Positions 8,070 through 15,872 of a stretch of 64,000 nt of DNA are shown here, piece after piece. Source of the DNA: Bacteroidales bacterium UBA2800. Lineage in GTDB: Bacteria; Bacteroidota; Bacteroidia; Bacteroidales; Paludibacteraceae. The position numbers and the translations under genes are program-made. The stretch is from assembly GCA_002351925.1 (NCBI GenBank), contig DEHM01000013.1:1-64000 (forward strand), read 5' to 3'. Under the pieces are notes generated by a model. It was not told the DNA's origin. It did not search any database and worked only from the letters and a program-made list of their open reading frames with translations. Position 1 is the first letter of the stretch. Every line of letters starts with the position of its first letter.

Positions 8070-10024
8070 GAAAGATGATTTTGGCGCTTATGCTTGCGAT
8101 AGCAAGCAGCGTGTGGATGACCAACGAGGCAAGCAACTGGTGTATGCCGTCCGTTCGTACATTAACCGAACCATGGATTGAAGTAAACGGAACATTCCAA
8201 GCTGAAGGTTTTCCATGTGAACCGGATGAACTATGTCCGCCCTGTCTGACGATAGTTTTAGTTACAAGCGACAAGACGTATTATCTGGTAACGGATGACG
8301 GGCAGCTGATTGAGTATCTGGATACAATCCAATTGGGTACAAAGGCAACCGTTTCCGGCATTCCTTTCGAGCATGGGAGTTATGACTACATCCAAGTGAG
8401 CCATATTGAGACAGACCAAACATCACAACTTCCCTCCCTCTGCGACGAGTGGAATATATTGGAAGTATCCAATGTAACGTGTGGGGGGTGCGAGGAGTAC
8501 AGAACTTACCATTCCCGCTTGACTACGGACACAGTTATTGGCGGAATACGATACACCCAACTGGTAGAGGATGACGCATATAGAGGTGCATTACGTGAAG
8601 GGTTGAACCGCGATATTTACTATATTCCTGCAGGCTGCGCACATGAGTACCTTCTGTATGCATTCAATGCCCAAGAGGGTGACCAACTGACTAATCTATG
8701 GATAGGCGGAAGTCCGGCGGACTCCCCCGACGGCTGGGCAATGACTGTTGAGGAAATTCAAGAGACTACCCCACGAACATTCGTCTTGAGTACCGGTTAT
8801 ACCCATACGGATGAAGGGATCGAGAACTATCCGTTATATATAACATGGATAGAAGGTGTCGGGATGGACGGACCTGTTGGTGACAAGCGTTGCGTCGGTT
8901 GTGCGGATAGTAGAGCCTATGGGGTTCTCTGCGCCTACAAGAACGGAGAGCACATATACACATCTGATTTGGGAGAGCAATATGGATGTGTATACAACAG
9001 ACACACTTTCAATTATTTGTGCGACGAGTGGAATGTGTTACATGAGACTTTCTCCTGGCCAGGAGGATATAATACGTTCAAGTATTATCTTTCTACAGAT
9101 ACCATCATCAATGGTAAACAATATGTAAAATTGGCTTCTGACAAAGATTATCCGTATTGCGGAGCTTTTCGTGAGGATAACAATGCGAACATCTATTATA
9201 TTCCGTCAGGTAGTACGCATGAATATTTGATTTATGCATTTAACGCACAAGTAGGAGACACTTTGGTTAATCTGTGGGTCGGTGGATTTGGAGAAGATTA
9301 CCAAGGTGTAGTACAAGCAATTAGTAATGGAAGTCCGAGAATTTTCATCATAGGCGTTAAGTTTTATGAAAATTCTGAATACTATTCCCCTATCCGATGG
9401 ATAGAAGGGGTCGGCTCTCCGGAAACACCGATGGGCTTAGCCGTTGTTCCTACTGTTCCGGCAGATATTGGTGTTTTCAATCTCTTATGTGCTTATAAAA
9501 ACGGTGAGCAAGTATATGTTTCCGATTGGGGCGAGCAGTACGGTTGCGAGTATAACTACAATCCCTATGAAACGCCGACAGACACCATTCCGCTGTTCTC
9601 CTATACCGGCGATGATCCGGGTTCATCTACCGTCGATCCCGTGGACCCGAACCAAGTGGTGGCAACGCTGAACGGAAACCAACTGACCATTCATGAGAAT
9701 ATGGGCATAGATATCACCTATTCGTTGAATCATGAAGCCTCGGCTCAAATGCCTTCGCAATACAAAGCACCGCTGTCCAACACATTCCGCGATGAAGTGA
9801 CGATACAAATTACGCAATCGGGCGAGTATCTGCTGCAACTGACGAATCCCTCGTGGGGCTACACCATTTATGGGCAGTTTAACTATGCGCCGCAGGGTAT
9901 AGACCAAATCGAATCCTCTTCCCTTCAGGGAGGAGACAGAGGTAGGCTTATCCTCCTCAACGGCCAAATCTACATCCTCCGCGGAGAGAAGACATATACC
10001 CTCCAAGGCCAAGAGGTAAAGTAA
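8066..10024 (+). CDS. Large secreted protein with duplicated domain and sorting-like tail
   Basis: 652 residues. It has an N-terminal signal peptide (MRKMILALMLAIASSVWM), a beta-rich segment at about 30-115, then two copies of a roughly 180-residue unit. Copy A spans about 125-308 and copy B about 318-494; each begins LCDEWN and ends GEQYGC, sharing IYYIPAG/S, HEYL-YAFNAQ, WIEGVG and LCAYKNGE. A C-terminal beta domain follows, ending GQIYILRGEKTYTLQGQEVK, which resembles Bacteroidales type IX sorting tails. The function is unknown. Copy B (about 9000-9520) looks more AT-rich than neighbouring genes. The start overlaps the regulator stop by four bases. Confidence 0.82.
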   Translation: MRKMILALMLAIASSVWMTNEASNWCMPSVRTLTEPWIEVNGTFQAEGFPCEPDELCPPCLTIVLVTSDKTYYLVTDDGQLIEYLDTIQLGTKATVSGIPFEHGSYDYIQVSHIETDQTSQLPSLCDEWNILEVSNVTCGGCEEYRTYHSRLTTDTVIGGIRYTQLVEDDAYRGALREGLNRDIYYIPAGCAHEYLLYAFNAQEGDQLTNLWIGGSPADSPDGWAMTVEEIQETTPRTFVLSTGYTHTDEGIENYPLYITWIEGVGMDGPVGDKRCVGCADSRAYGVLCAYKNGEHIYTSDLGEQYGCVYNRHTFNYLCDEWNVLHETFSWPGGYNTFKYYLSTDTIINGKQYVKLASDKDYPYCGAFREDNNANIYYIPSGSTHEYLIYAFNAQVGDTLVNLWVGGFGEDYQGVVQAISNGSPRIFIIGVKFYENSEYYSPIRWIEGVGSPETPMGLAVVPTVPADIGVFNLLCAYKNGEQVYVSDWGEQYGCEYNYNPYETPTDTIPLFSYTGDDPGSSTVDPVDPNQVVATLNGNQLTIHENMGIDITYSLNHEASAQMPSQYKAPLSNTFRDEVTIQITQSGEYLLQLTNPSWGYTIYGQFNYAPQGIDQIESSSLQGGDRGRLILLNGQIYILRGEKTYTLQGQEVK

Positions 10025-10039
10025 CCCTTCGTTCATTAC

Positions 10040-10058
10040 GTCTAAATCTTATTTAGAC
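10040..10058. repeat. Short palindrome after the secreted protein gene
   Basis: GTCTAAAT and ATTTAGAC form a perfect 8-base stem with a 3-base loop, 16 bases after the stop codon and just before a stronger terminator. It may be an mRNA 3'-end structure; there is no T-run directly after it. Confidence 0.6.
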
Positions 10059-10071
10059 ATCCGTTTATTTC

Positions 10072-10108
10072 AAGGACCAGACTTTCCGCAGCCTGGTCCT
10101 TTTTTTTA
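10072..10108 (+). terminator. Rho-independent terminator
   Basis: AAGGACCAG and CTGGTCCTT form a 9-base stem around a 12-base loop, followed by a run of T. It ends the regulator-secreted protein transcript. Confidence 0.9.
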
Positions 10109-10123
10109 TTTTTCGGGACAAAA

Positions 10124-10155
10124 TTTGCATATGTCATTTTTTTGTTGTACTTTTG
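10124..10155 (+). promoter_or_regulatory. Promoter of the 116-residue protein gene
   Basis: TTTG (10124-10127) in TTTGCATATGTCA, a 20-base spacer, then TACTTTTG (10148-10155) followed by CACTCG. Transcription would start near 10160, giving a leader of about 95 bases that contains the 11-base repeat array. Confidence 0.82.
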
Positions 10156-10166
10156 CACTCGATTTA

Positions 10167-10210
10167 CGGTAGTTCACCGACGGTCAACCGACGGTCAACC
10201 GACAGTCAAG
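10167..10210 (+). repeat. 11-base tandem repeat in a 5' leader
   Basis: Four units: one degenerate (CGGTAGTTCAC), two perfect CGACGGTCAAC, and one CGACAGTCAAG. The array lies between the promoter and the ATG at 10256. Confidence 0.85.
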
Positions 10211-10255
10211 GCTAAGGTAAGGCTGCTGTAAGCCCAATAAAACCATACTAAATTT

Positions 10256-10606
10256 ATGTCAAAAGTCATCACTTCGTCTGGCATCGACCAGATTCACGGA
10301 AAACTCCAGAAGGCCGACAAAGGCTATTTCTACATCCGTAACGGCAAGCAATTCTATCGCGACCGCGTAGAAGATTACCAGCAACATCAATCTCCGCGGC
10401 AGAAATGGAACTCTGCGGCCTTTGCCTACGCGAACAAAATCACGGCCCAACTCTTCTCTTCTCCCGAATCGGAGGCGCAACTGCAAGCAGAGTACGAATC
10501 CGCACAACACATTGCTTCCAACGGCAAAACCTACACCACCGTTCGTGCTTGGAAATTCAACTCCCTCCTCCACGAATACAAACTCGCGCACCCGTTCAAA
10601 GGATAG
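10256..10606 (+). CDS. Hypothetical Bacteroidales protein of 116 residues
   Basis: I do not recognise a function. The N terminus (GIDQIHGKLQKADKGYFYIRN, then QFYRDRVEDY) resembles a group of small Bacteroidota proteins that begin with an I-x-G-K/R-L stretch, a short aromatic beta segment and an NGK motif, some annotated near phage or mobile regions. The middle is rich in Gln, Ser and Ala and the C terminus is basic and aromatic. There is no signal peptide or membrane segment. It has its own promoter and an unusual 11-base repeat leader. A promoter for the next gene begins shortly after its stop. Confidence 0.8.
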   Translation: MSKVITSSGIDQIHGKLQKADKGYFYIRNGKQFYRDRVEDYQQHQSPRQKWNSAAFAYANKITAQLFSSPESEAQLQAEYESAQHIASNGKTYTTVRAWKFNSLLHEYKLAHPFKG

Positions 10607-10632
10607 AAATACAGCAATATTCTTTGCAATCG

Positions 10633-10664
10633 TTTGCACATGTCAAAAAAAAGCAGTACCTTTG
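10633..10664 (+). promoter_or_regulatory. Promoter of the EEP nuclease-like gene
   Basis: TTTG (10633-10636) in TTTGCACATGTCA, a 20-base spacer, then TACCTTTG (10657-10664) followed by CAGTCG. An almost perfect example of the local consensus. Confidence 0.85.
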
Positions 10665-10685
10665 CAGTCGCAAAGGTGTTTGGCA

Positions 10686-11645
10686 TTGAACCGACTACTG
10701 ATCATATGGGGGCTGATGGGTTGCTTGGCGTGTGTGCAGGCCGAGAATCTGCGGGTGGTGAGTTATAATGTGGAGAATCTGTTTCATCCGAAACATGACA
10801 CGGTAGCTGGCATCGAGAAGGACGACTGGGAGTGGACCAAAGAGGGTGAGCGGCGGTGGAGTTATAGCCGGTATTACCGGAAAGTGGAGAACATCGCGCG
10901 GGTGTTGACGAATATCGGGGAGTGGCAGGGCGTAGATATCGTGGGGCTCCAGGAAGTGGAGAATGCGCTGTGCGTGAAGCGGCTCTGTTATACCTTGCGG
11001 CGCGGGGAGTATGGCTACGTGCACTACGAGAGTCCGGACAGACGAGGCATAGACGTGGCGCTGCTGTACAGGAAGGCGCGAGTGGATACGATCGCCACGC
11101 GGGCGATACGGGTTAGTGGATTAGAGAAGCTTATTACTCGCGATATTCTGTATGTCTGCGCCCTCATCGACAAGCGCGACACCCTGCATCTGCTGGTCTG
11201 CCACCTGCCTAGTCAGCGGGGCGGCGCGGCGGAGAGCGAGTGGAAACGTGATGCGGCGAAAAAAGTGTTGCAGGCGGCGGTGGACTCCGTGTTGACGCTG
11301 CAGCCGCAGGCGAAGATTGTGGTGATGGGCGATATGAATAGTGCGCCGTTAGAAGACCTAAAAGGTCTTACTAACAGGATGAGAGGGTTAGAGCTTAGTG
11401 GATTAGGGGCGAAGGGCACGCACAAGTATCAGGGCCGCTGGACGTGTCTGGATCAGTTTTACACCTCGCCGGCGCTGGACAGCGTGTCGCGCGTGCGGAT
11501 ATACGATGCCGCGTGGATTCAGGAGACCGATGAGAAATATATGGGCTTACGCCCCAAGCGGACCTACAACGGTTTTCGGTACGTGAACGGCTATTCCGAC
11601 CATTTGCCGATTATAATAGACATCAATTTGACGAACCAACCATAG
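10686..11645 (+). CDS. Secreted endonuclease/exonuclease/phosphatase-family protein
   Basis: About 319 residues with a signal peptide (MNRLLIIWGLMGCLACVQA) and an EEP fold. Motifs seen are VVSYNVENLF at the start, VDIVGLQEVEN (catalytic Glu), VVMGDMNSAP (Asp, Asn) and the closing GYSDHLPIII (Asp-His). Members hydrolyse phosphodiesters of nucleic acids or phospholipids, so an extracytoplasmic nuclease or phosphatase is likely. No ATG fits: the promoter lies at 10633-10664, so I use TTG at 10686 (TTG at 10680 is also in frame). The frame is open much farther upstream, but that part overlaps the previous gene. mrp follows after two bases. Confidence 0.85.
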   Translation: MNRLLIIWGLMGCLACVQAENLRVVSYNVENLFHPKHDTVAGIEKDDWEWTKEGERRWSYSRYYRKVENIARVLTNIGEWQGVDIVGLQEVENALCVKRLCYTLRRGEYGYVHYESPDRRGIDVALLYRKARVDTIATRAIRVSGLEKLITRDILYVCALIDKRDTLHLLVCHLPSQRGGAAESEWKRDAAKKVLQAAVDSVLTLQPQAKIVVMGDMNSAPLEDLKGLTNRMRGLELSGLGAKGTHKYQGRWTCLDQFYTSPALDSVSRVRIYDAAWIQETDEKYMGLRPKRTYNGFRYVNGYSDHLPIIIDINLTNQP

Positions 11646-11647
11646 AT

Positions 11648-12682
11648 ATGTATCCTCAACAAGTGATAGATGCCTTGCGGCATGTGCGTTATCCGGGAAC
11701 GGGTAAGGACCTGATAGAAAGCGGGATGCTGGAAGACGATATTCGCATCTCCGGCTTTGAGGTGTCGTTCTCGTTGATTTTTGAGAAGGAGAACGACCCG
11801 TTTATGAAGTCGGTGGTCCGTGCTGCCGAGGCGGCGCTGAAGACCTATGTGGATGCCAACATTGCCGCCCATATCCACACAAAATACCTGAAGAGTGCGG
11901 CTGTGGCGGCTCCTCGCTCTTCGGCTCTCCGCGCCAAGCACATCATTGCCGTACACAGCGGCAAAGGCGGCGTGGGCAAATCGACCGTAGCGGCTAATCT
12001 GGCGATAGCGCTGGCCAACCGTGGCTACAGCGTCGGGCTGCTCGATGCGGATATCCACGGGCCGTCGATGCCGAAGATGTTCCACACGGAAGACTGTCGT
12101 CCGGTGTCGGTGGAAGAGGAGGGGCGAACGCTGATAGAGCCTATCGAGCAGTATGGCGTGAAGATGTTGTCTATCGGCTTCTTCGTCAACCCGGAGCAAG
12201 CCGTCATATGGCGTGGCGGCATGGCCAGCAATGCTATCAAACAGCTGATAGAAGATGCCCATTGGGGGGAGTTGGACTATTTCCTGATTGACCTGCCGCC
12301 GGGCACGAGCGATATACACCTGACGCTGATAGCGGAGCTGCAACTGACGGGCGTCATCGTGGTGACGACTCCGCAGCCCGTGGCGCTGGTGGATGCCCGC
12401 AAAGGCATAGAGATGTTCCGCAACGAGAAAGTGAATGTGCCCATACTCGGACTGATAGAGAACATGGCGTGGTTCACGCCGGCCGAGTTGCCGGAGAACA
12501 AATACTATATCTTCGGCCGTGACGGCGGCAAACAGCTGGCAGAAGAACTGAACGTACCGTTGTTGGGGCAGATACCGCTGGTTCAGTCGATACGCGAGGG
12601 CGGCGACGAAGGCACGCCTATCGCACTACAGAAAGGCCATCCTGCCGCACAGATTTTCGATGACATCGTCTCGCACATATGA
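11648..12682 (+). CDS. mrp: Mrp/ApbC-family iron-sulfur carrier ATPase
   Basis: 344 residues. A MIP18-like domain (about 1-85) precedes a P-loop ATPase with the deviant Walker A HSGKGGVGKST, LLDADIHGPS and DLPPGTSDIH. Mrp proteins deliver Fe-S clusters to apoproteins. The C-terminal CxxC found in many Mrp proteins is replaced by the stretch NMAWFTPAELPENKYYIFG, which has no cysteine; as far as I recall this is usual in Bacteroidota. It starts two bases after the EEP gene and overlaps the MATE gene by 23 bases, so the three genes form one operon. Confidence 0.93.
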   Translation: MYPQQVIDALRHVRYPGTGKDLIESGMLEDDIRISGFEVSFSLIFEKENDPFMKSVVRAAEAALKTYVDANIAAHIHTKYLKSAAVAAPRSSALRAKHIIAVHSGKGGVGKSTVAANLAIALANRGYSVGLLDADIHGPSMPKMFHTEDCRPVSVEEEGRTLIEPIEQYGVKMLSIGFFVNPEQAVIWRGGMASNAIKQLIEDAHWGELDYFLIDLPPGTSDIHLTLIAELQLTGVIVVTTPQPVALVDARKGIEMFRNEKVNVPILGLIENMAWFTPAELPENKYYIFGRDGGKQLAEELNVPLLGQIPLVQSIREGGDEGTPIALQKGHPAAQIFDDIVSHI

Positions 12683-14018
12683 GTTAGGTACTGAGCCGGT
12701 TAACCGCCTGCTGTTCAAGTACGCGCTTCCTGCGATCATCGCCATGACCGCCACTTCGCTGTATAACATAGTGGACAGCATCTATATCGGTCATGGGTGC
12801 GGCGCGCTGGCGCTGGGCGCCCTGACGGTAGCCAAGCCGTTTATGGACATCTGCGCGGCCTTCGGCAGCCTGGTGGGCGTAGGTGCGTCCTCGCTACTGG
12901 CCATCTATCTGGGCGAGAAAGACTACGAGCACGCCAACCGCGTGCTGGGGAATGTCATCGTGATGAATATCATCCTCTCGGCCGTGGTGATGGTGATCGG
13001 ACTGGTGTGGCTCGACCCGATTCTGCTGGCCTTTGGCGCGAGTGAGGACACGCTGGGTTTTGCGCATGAGTACATGGAGATTATCCTCTACGGCAATGTG
13101 CTGACCCATATCTATTTCGGCCTGAATGCCATGCTCCGCTCGGCCGGTCACCCGCGTTTCTCAATGGTAGCGACTATCGTGGCGGTGGTGGTAAATATCA
13201 TTCTGGACCCAATCTTCATCTTCGGCTTGGACATGGGTGTGCGCGGCGCGGCGCTGGCTACAATCATCAGTCAGGCGATAGCCGTGACATGGCAGGTGAC
13301 GAAGTTCTTCGACAAGAACGAACTGGTTCGCTTCCACCGCGGCATCTGGCGACTGAACAAGCATATCACCTTCCGCGCCTTGGCCATCGGTATGTCGCCT
13401 TTCCTCTACAACATCGCCCATTGTTTTGTGGTGGTGATCATCAACAACCAGTTGAAGAATTTCGGCGGCGACATGGCGATAGCGTCCTACGGCGTCATCA
13501 ATCGTCTGACGTTTGTGTTCGCTATGATTGTGATGGGCCTGAATCAGGGCATGCAGCCGATAGCCGGCTATAACTACGGCGCAAAAAAATACGACCGCAT
13601 GTTGCGATCGTTCTATCTGACCTGTCTCTATGCGACGGGTGTGATGGGCGTCGTCTTTTTCTTAGGGGAGTTCTGCCCGACGCTGGTGACGAAGATGTTC
13701 ACCCATGACCCGCTTCTGATAGACCTGACCATCAAACCGATGCGTATCATCTGTTCCTCGATGCTGATTATCGGTTTCCAGATGGTGACGGGTAACCTGT
13801 TCACTTCTATCGGCATGGCCGGCAAGGCTATTTTCCTGAGTCTGACGCGTCAGGTGCTCTATCTTATACCGCTGGCTTTGTGGATGCCGCTGCTGTTTGC
13901 CGATCCGCTGGATGGCGTGTGGTGGGCCATACCGGCCAGCGACACGCTGTCGGCTATCACCGCCGTCATCGTCCTGCTCAGTTCGTATAAACTGCTTCAG
14001 CAGAGGCCGCGTTCGTGA
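12660..14018 (+). CDS. MATE-family multidrug/sodium antiporter
   Basis: 452 residues with about twelve hydrophobic helices in two similar halves, typical of MATE exporters of cationic compounds. It begins near GTEPVNRLLFKYALPAIIAM, with ALTVAKPFMD and, in the second half, MGLNQGMQPIAGYNYGAKKY. The substrate cannot be read from the sequence. The ATG at 12660 lies inside mrp, a 23-base overlap. The 3' end overlaps the 3' end of the opposite-strand CCA-adding enzyme gene by 22 bases, so the two mRNAs are complementary at their tails. Confidence 0.92.
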   Translation: MTSSRTYELGTEPVNRLLFKYALPAIIAMTATSLYNIVDSIYIGHGCGALALGALTVAKPFMDICAAFGSLVGVGASSLLAIYLGEKDYEHANRVLGNVIVMNIILSAVVMVIGLVWLDPILLAFGASEDTLGFAHEYMEIILYGNVLTHIYFGLNAMLRSAGHPRFSMVATIVAVVVNIILDPIFIFGLDMGVRGAALATIISQAIAVTWQVTKFFDKNELVRFHRGIWRLNKHITFRALAIGMSPFLYNIAHCFVVVIINNQLKNFGGDMAIASYGVINRLTFVFAMIVMGLNQGMQPIAGYNYGAKKYDRMLRSFYLTCLYATGVMGVVFFLGEFCPTLVTKMFTHDPLLIDLTIKPMRIICSSMLIIGFQMVTGNLFTSIGMAGKAIFLSLTRQVLYLIPLALWMPLLFADPLDGVWWAIPASDTLSAITAVIVLLSSYKLLQQRPRS

Positions 14019-15406
14019 GCCAGCTTCAGCAAGTAAGCTTTCGCCGCTTCGTATTCATTGGGAATGACACCATCGAGGATGGCGTCTTTGATGGCCGTCT
14101 TGAGCTCGCCGACGGTAGAACAGGGTTCCAGCCGGAGTATCTGCATAATCTCATCGCCTTTGACGGGCGGTTGGAAGTTGCGAATACGGTCGCGCTCCTC
14201 CAGCTCCACCATCTTCTGACGTACCAACTGGTAGTTTTTATGGAACCGCGCTTTCTTCTCCTCGTTGCGGCTGGTGATGTCGGCATCGCAGAGCAACATG
14301 AGGTCGTCGATGTCGTCGCCGGCTTCGAAAAGCAAACGGCGTACGGCCGAGTCGGTAACGGTGTCTTCTATCAGGTTGATGGGACGCATATGCAGGTCCA
14401 CCATCTTCTTGACGTACTCCATTTTCTCGTTGAGCGGCAGTTTCATCTTGGCGAAGATCTTTGGAACCATTTTTGCACCGATATAGTTATGGTTGCGGAA
14501 GGTCCAGCCGGCTTGCGGATCCCAGGCCTTGCTCTTGGGTTTGCCGATATCGTGGAGTAGAGCCGCCCATCTCAACCATAGATTGTCGGACGTCTCTGCC
14601 AGATTGTCGAGCACCTTGAGGGTGTGCAGAAACACATCCTTATGGCCGCGCCCGTCTTTGACTTCCACGCCCTTGAGCGGTACCAGTTCCGGGCAGACTA
14701 GCGGCAGCAGGCCTGTCTTGTCGAGCAGCAGCCATCCCTCGGAGGGACGGCGGCTGAGCATGATCTTGTTTAGCTCGTCGGCGATACGCTCGCGCGTGAT
14801 GATCTCCATCCGGTGGGCGTTGCGCACGATAGCGTCAAAAGTCTCGCCGTCGAGGAAAAAGCCCAGTTGGGTAGCAAAACGGATGGCTCGCATCATACGC
14901 AGCGGGTCGTCGGAAAACGTGATATCCGGATCGAGCGGCGTGCGGATGATGCAGCGCTCGAGGTCATCGATGCCGCCAAACGGGTCGAGCAACTCGCCGT
15001 AACGGTCCTGATTGAGGCATATCGCCAGGGCATTGATGGTGAAGTCGCGACGGTCCTGATCCTCCTTCAGCGTGCCGTCTTCCACGATCGGGTTGCGGCT
15101 GTCGTGCCGGTAACTCTCCCGTCGTGCGCCGACAAACTCCAACTCCAGGTCGCCGCGTTTGACTTGGGCGGTGCCATAGGTCTTGAAGACCGACAGATGG
15201 GCGCCGCGGCCCAGTTTCTTGGCTACCGCCTCGGCCAGCGAGATACCGGAGCCCACTACCACGACGTCGATGTCGGTACTGGGGCGATGCAGAAACAAGT
15301 CGCGCACCCAGCCACCGATGACATAGCACTCCAGTCCCAGCTGGTCGGCCGTCTCGCCGATAAGGTGGAGGATAGGCATTTCTATCTTTTCGTTGTCGAT
15401 ATGCAT
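13997..15406 (-). CDS. cca: CCA-adding tRNA nucleotidyltransferase with HD domain
   Basis: 469 residues. The nucleotidyltransferase head shows GGWVRD and the catalytic DIDVVV, then RRDFTINALA and the neck/body region. An HD domain (LLHDIGKPKS) follows. The enzyme builds or repairs the tRNA 3' CCA. All the complete tRNA genes in this window lack an encoded CCA, so this activity would be needed. The ATG at 15406 follows a promoter at 15427-15458; the frame extends upstream but crosses that promoter. The gene ends tail-to-tail within the MATE gene. Confidence 0.93.
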   Translation of the reverse strand: MHIDNEKIEMPILHLIGETADQLGLECYVIGGWVRDLFLHRPSTDIDVVVVGSGISLAEAVAKKLGRGAHLSVFKTYGTAQVKRGDLELEFVGARRESYRHDSRNPIVEDGTLKEDQDRRDFTINALAICLNQDRYGELLDPFGGIDDLERCIIRTPLDPDITFSDDPLRMMRAIRFATQLGFFLDGETFDAIVRNAHRMEIITRERIADELNKIMLSRRPSEGWLLLDKTGLLPLVCPELVPLKGVEVKDGRGHKDVFLHTLKVLDNLAETSDNLWLRWAALLHDIGKPKSKAWDPQAGWTFRNHNYIGAKMVPKIFAKMKLPLNEKMEYVKKMVDLHMRPINLIEDTVTDSAVRRLLFEAGDDIDDLMLLCDADITSRNEEKKARFHKNYQLVRQKMVELEERDRIRNFQPPVKGDEIMQILRLEPCSTVGELKTAIKDAILDGVIPNEYEAAKAYLLKLAHERGLC

Positions 15407-15426
15407 GTGTTTTCGTAAATCGGCTG

Positions 15427-15458
15427 CAAAATTACTACTTTTTTTCGAAAAAAACAAG
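15427..15458 (-). promoter_or_regulatory. Promoter of cca
   Basis: Minus strand: CTTG (15455-15458), a 20-base spacer, then TAATTTTG (15427-15434) followed by CA. Its -33 box is five bases from the -33 box of the divergent tRNA-Ala promoter. Confidence 0.78.
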
Positions 15459-15463
15459 AATAA

Positions 15464-15495
15464 TTTGCGTATATAAAAAAAAAGCAGTACTTTTG
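15464..15495 (+). promoter_or_regulatory. Promoter of the two tRNA-Ala genes
   Basis: TTTG (15464-15467) in TTTGCGTATATAA, a 20-base spacer, then TACTTTTG (15488-15495) followed by CACGC. The first tRNA starts 20 bases after the -7 box. Confidence 0.85.
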
Positions 15496-15515
15496 CACGC
15501 TTTTTCAAAACGCGA

Positions 15516-15588
15516 GGGGTATTAGCTCATCTGGTAGAGCGTAACGTTCGCAATGTTAAGGTAGGGGGTTCGAGTCCCCCATGCTCCA
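15516..15588 (+). tRNA. tRNA-Ala (anticodon CGC)
   Basis: A 73-base cloverleaf. The acceptor GGGGTAT pairs with ATGCTCC and includes the G3-U70 wobble that marks tRNA-Ala. The anticodon stem TAACG/TGTTA carries loop TTCGCAA with anticodon CGC, which reads GCG. The T arm is GGGGG TTCGAGT CCCCC. CCA is not encoded. Confidence 0.93.
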
Positions 15589-15589
15589 C

Positions 15590-15663
15590 GGGGTATTAGC
15601 TCATCTGGCTAGAGCGCGACACTGGCAGTGTCGAGGTGAGCGGTTCGAGTCCGCTATACTCCA
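15590..15663 (+). tRNA. tRNA-Ala (anticodon GGC)
   Basis: A 74-base cloverleaf. The acceptor GGGGTAT/ATACTCC has the G3-U70 pair. The anticodon stem CGACA/TGTCG carries loop CTGGCAG with anticodon GGC. Only one base (15589) separates it from the preceding tRNA-Ala gene. CCA is not encoded. A terminator follows at 15669. Confidence 0.93.
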
Positions 15664-15668
15664 CAAAC

Positions 15669-15691
15669 AAGGCTGCAATCGCAGCCTTTTT
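15669..15691 (+). terminator. Terminator of the tRNA-Ala pair
   Basis: AAGGCTGC and GCAGCCTT form an 8-base stem around AATC, followed by T residues, six bases after the second tRNA. Confidence 0.9.
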
Positions 15692-15706
15692 CTATGGGTA
15701 AACGTC

Positions 15707-15780
15707 TAAAAACAAAGAAGGTTGTCTCCCGACAACCCAATCTTTTTACTTAACCTTAAATCTAATACCATGAAAAACAC
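15707..15780 (-). ncRNA. Candidate short non-coding RNA with its own promoter and terminator
   Basis: Minus strand: a canonical promoter (15785-15816) is followed by about 74 bases starting CATCGTGTTTTTCATGG, then a stem GGTTGTC/GACAACC with loop GGGA (15720-15737) and a T-rich tail (TTCTTTGTTTTT). No convincing reading frame lies on this strand. As far as I recall, the segment around ATACCATGAAAAACACG on the other strand recurs in Bacteroides genomes, which would fit a conserved small RNA of the Bacteroidales-1 or Bacteroides-1 kind. That link is from memory and unverified. The promoter-RNA-terminator layout is what the sequence shows. Confidence 0.6.
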
Positions 15781-15784
15781 GATG

Positions 15785-15816
15785 CAAAAGTACTGCTTTT
15801 GGGTGAACCCACCAAA
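15785..15816 (-). promoter_or_regulatory. Promoter of the candidate small RNA
   Basis: Minus strand: TTTG (15813-15816), a 20-base spacer, then TACTTTTG (15785-15792) followed by CATCG, in the AGCAGTACTTTTGCA context. Confidence 0.8.
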
Positions 15817-15872
15817 TTTTTTGCCAAAAAAGTGTTATAAAACAGAAAAATGTAAATTTGACTTGGCAAAAA

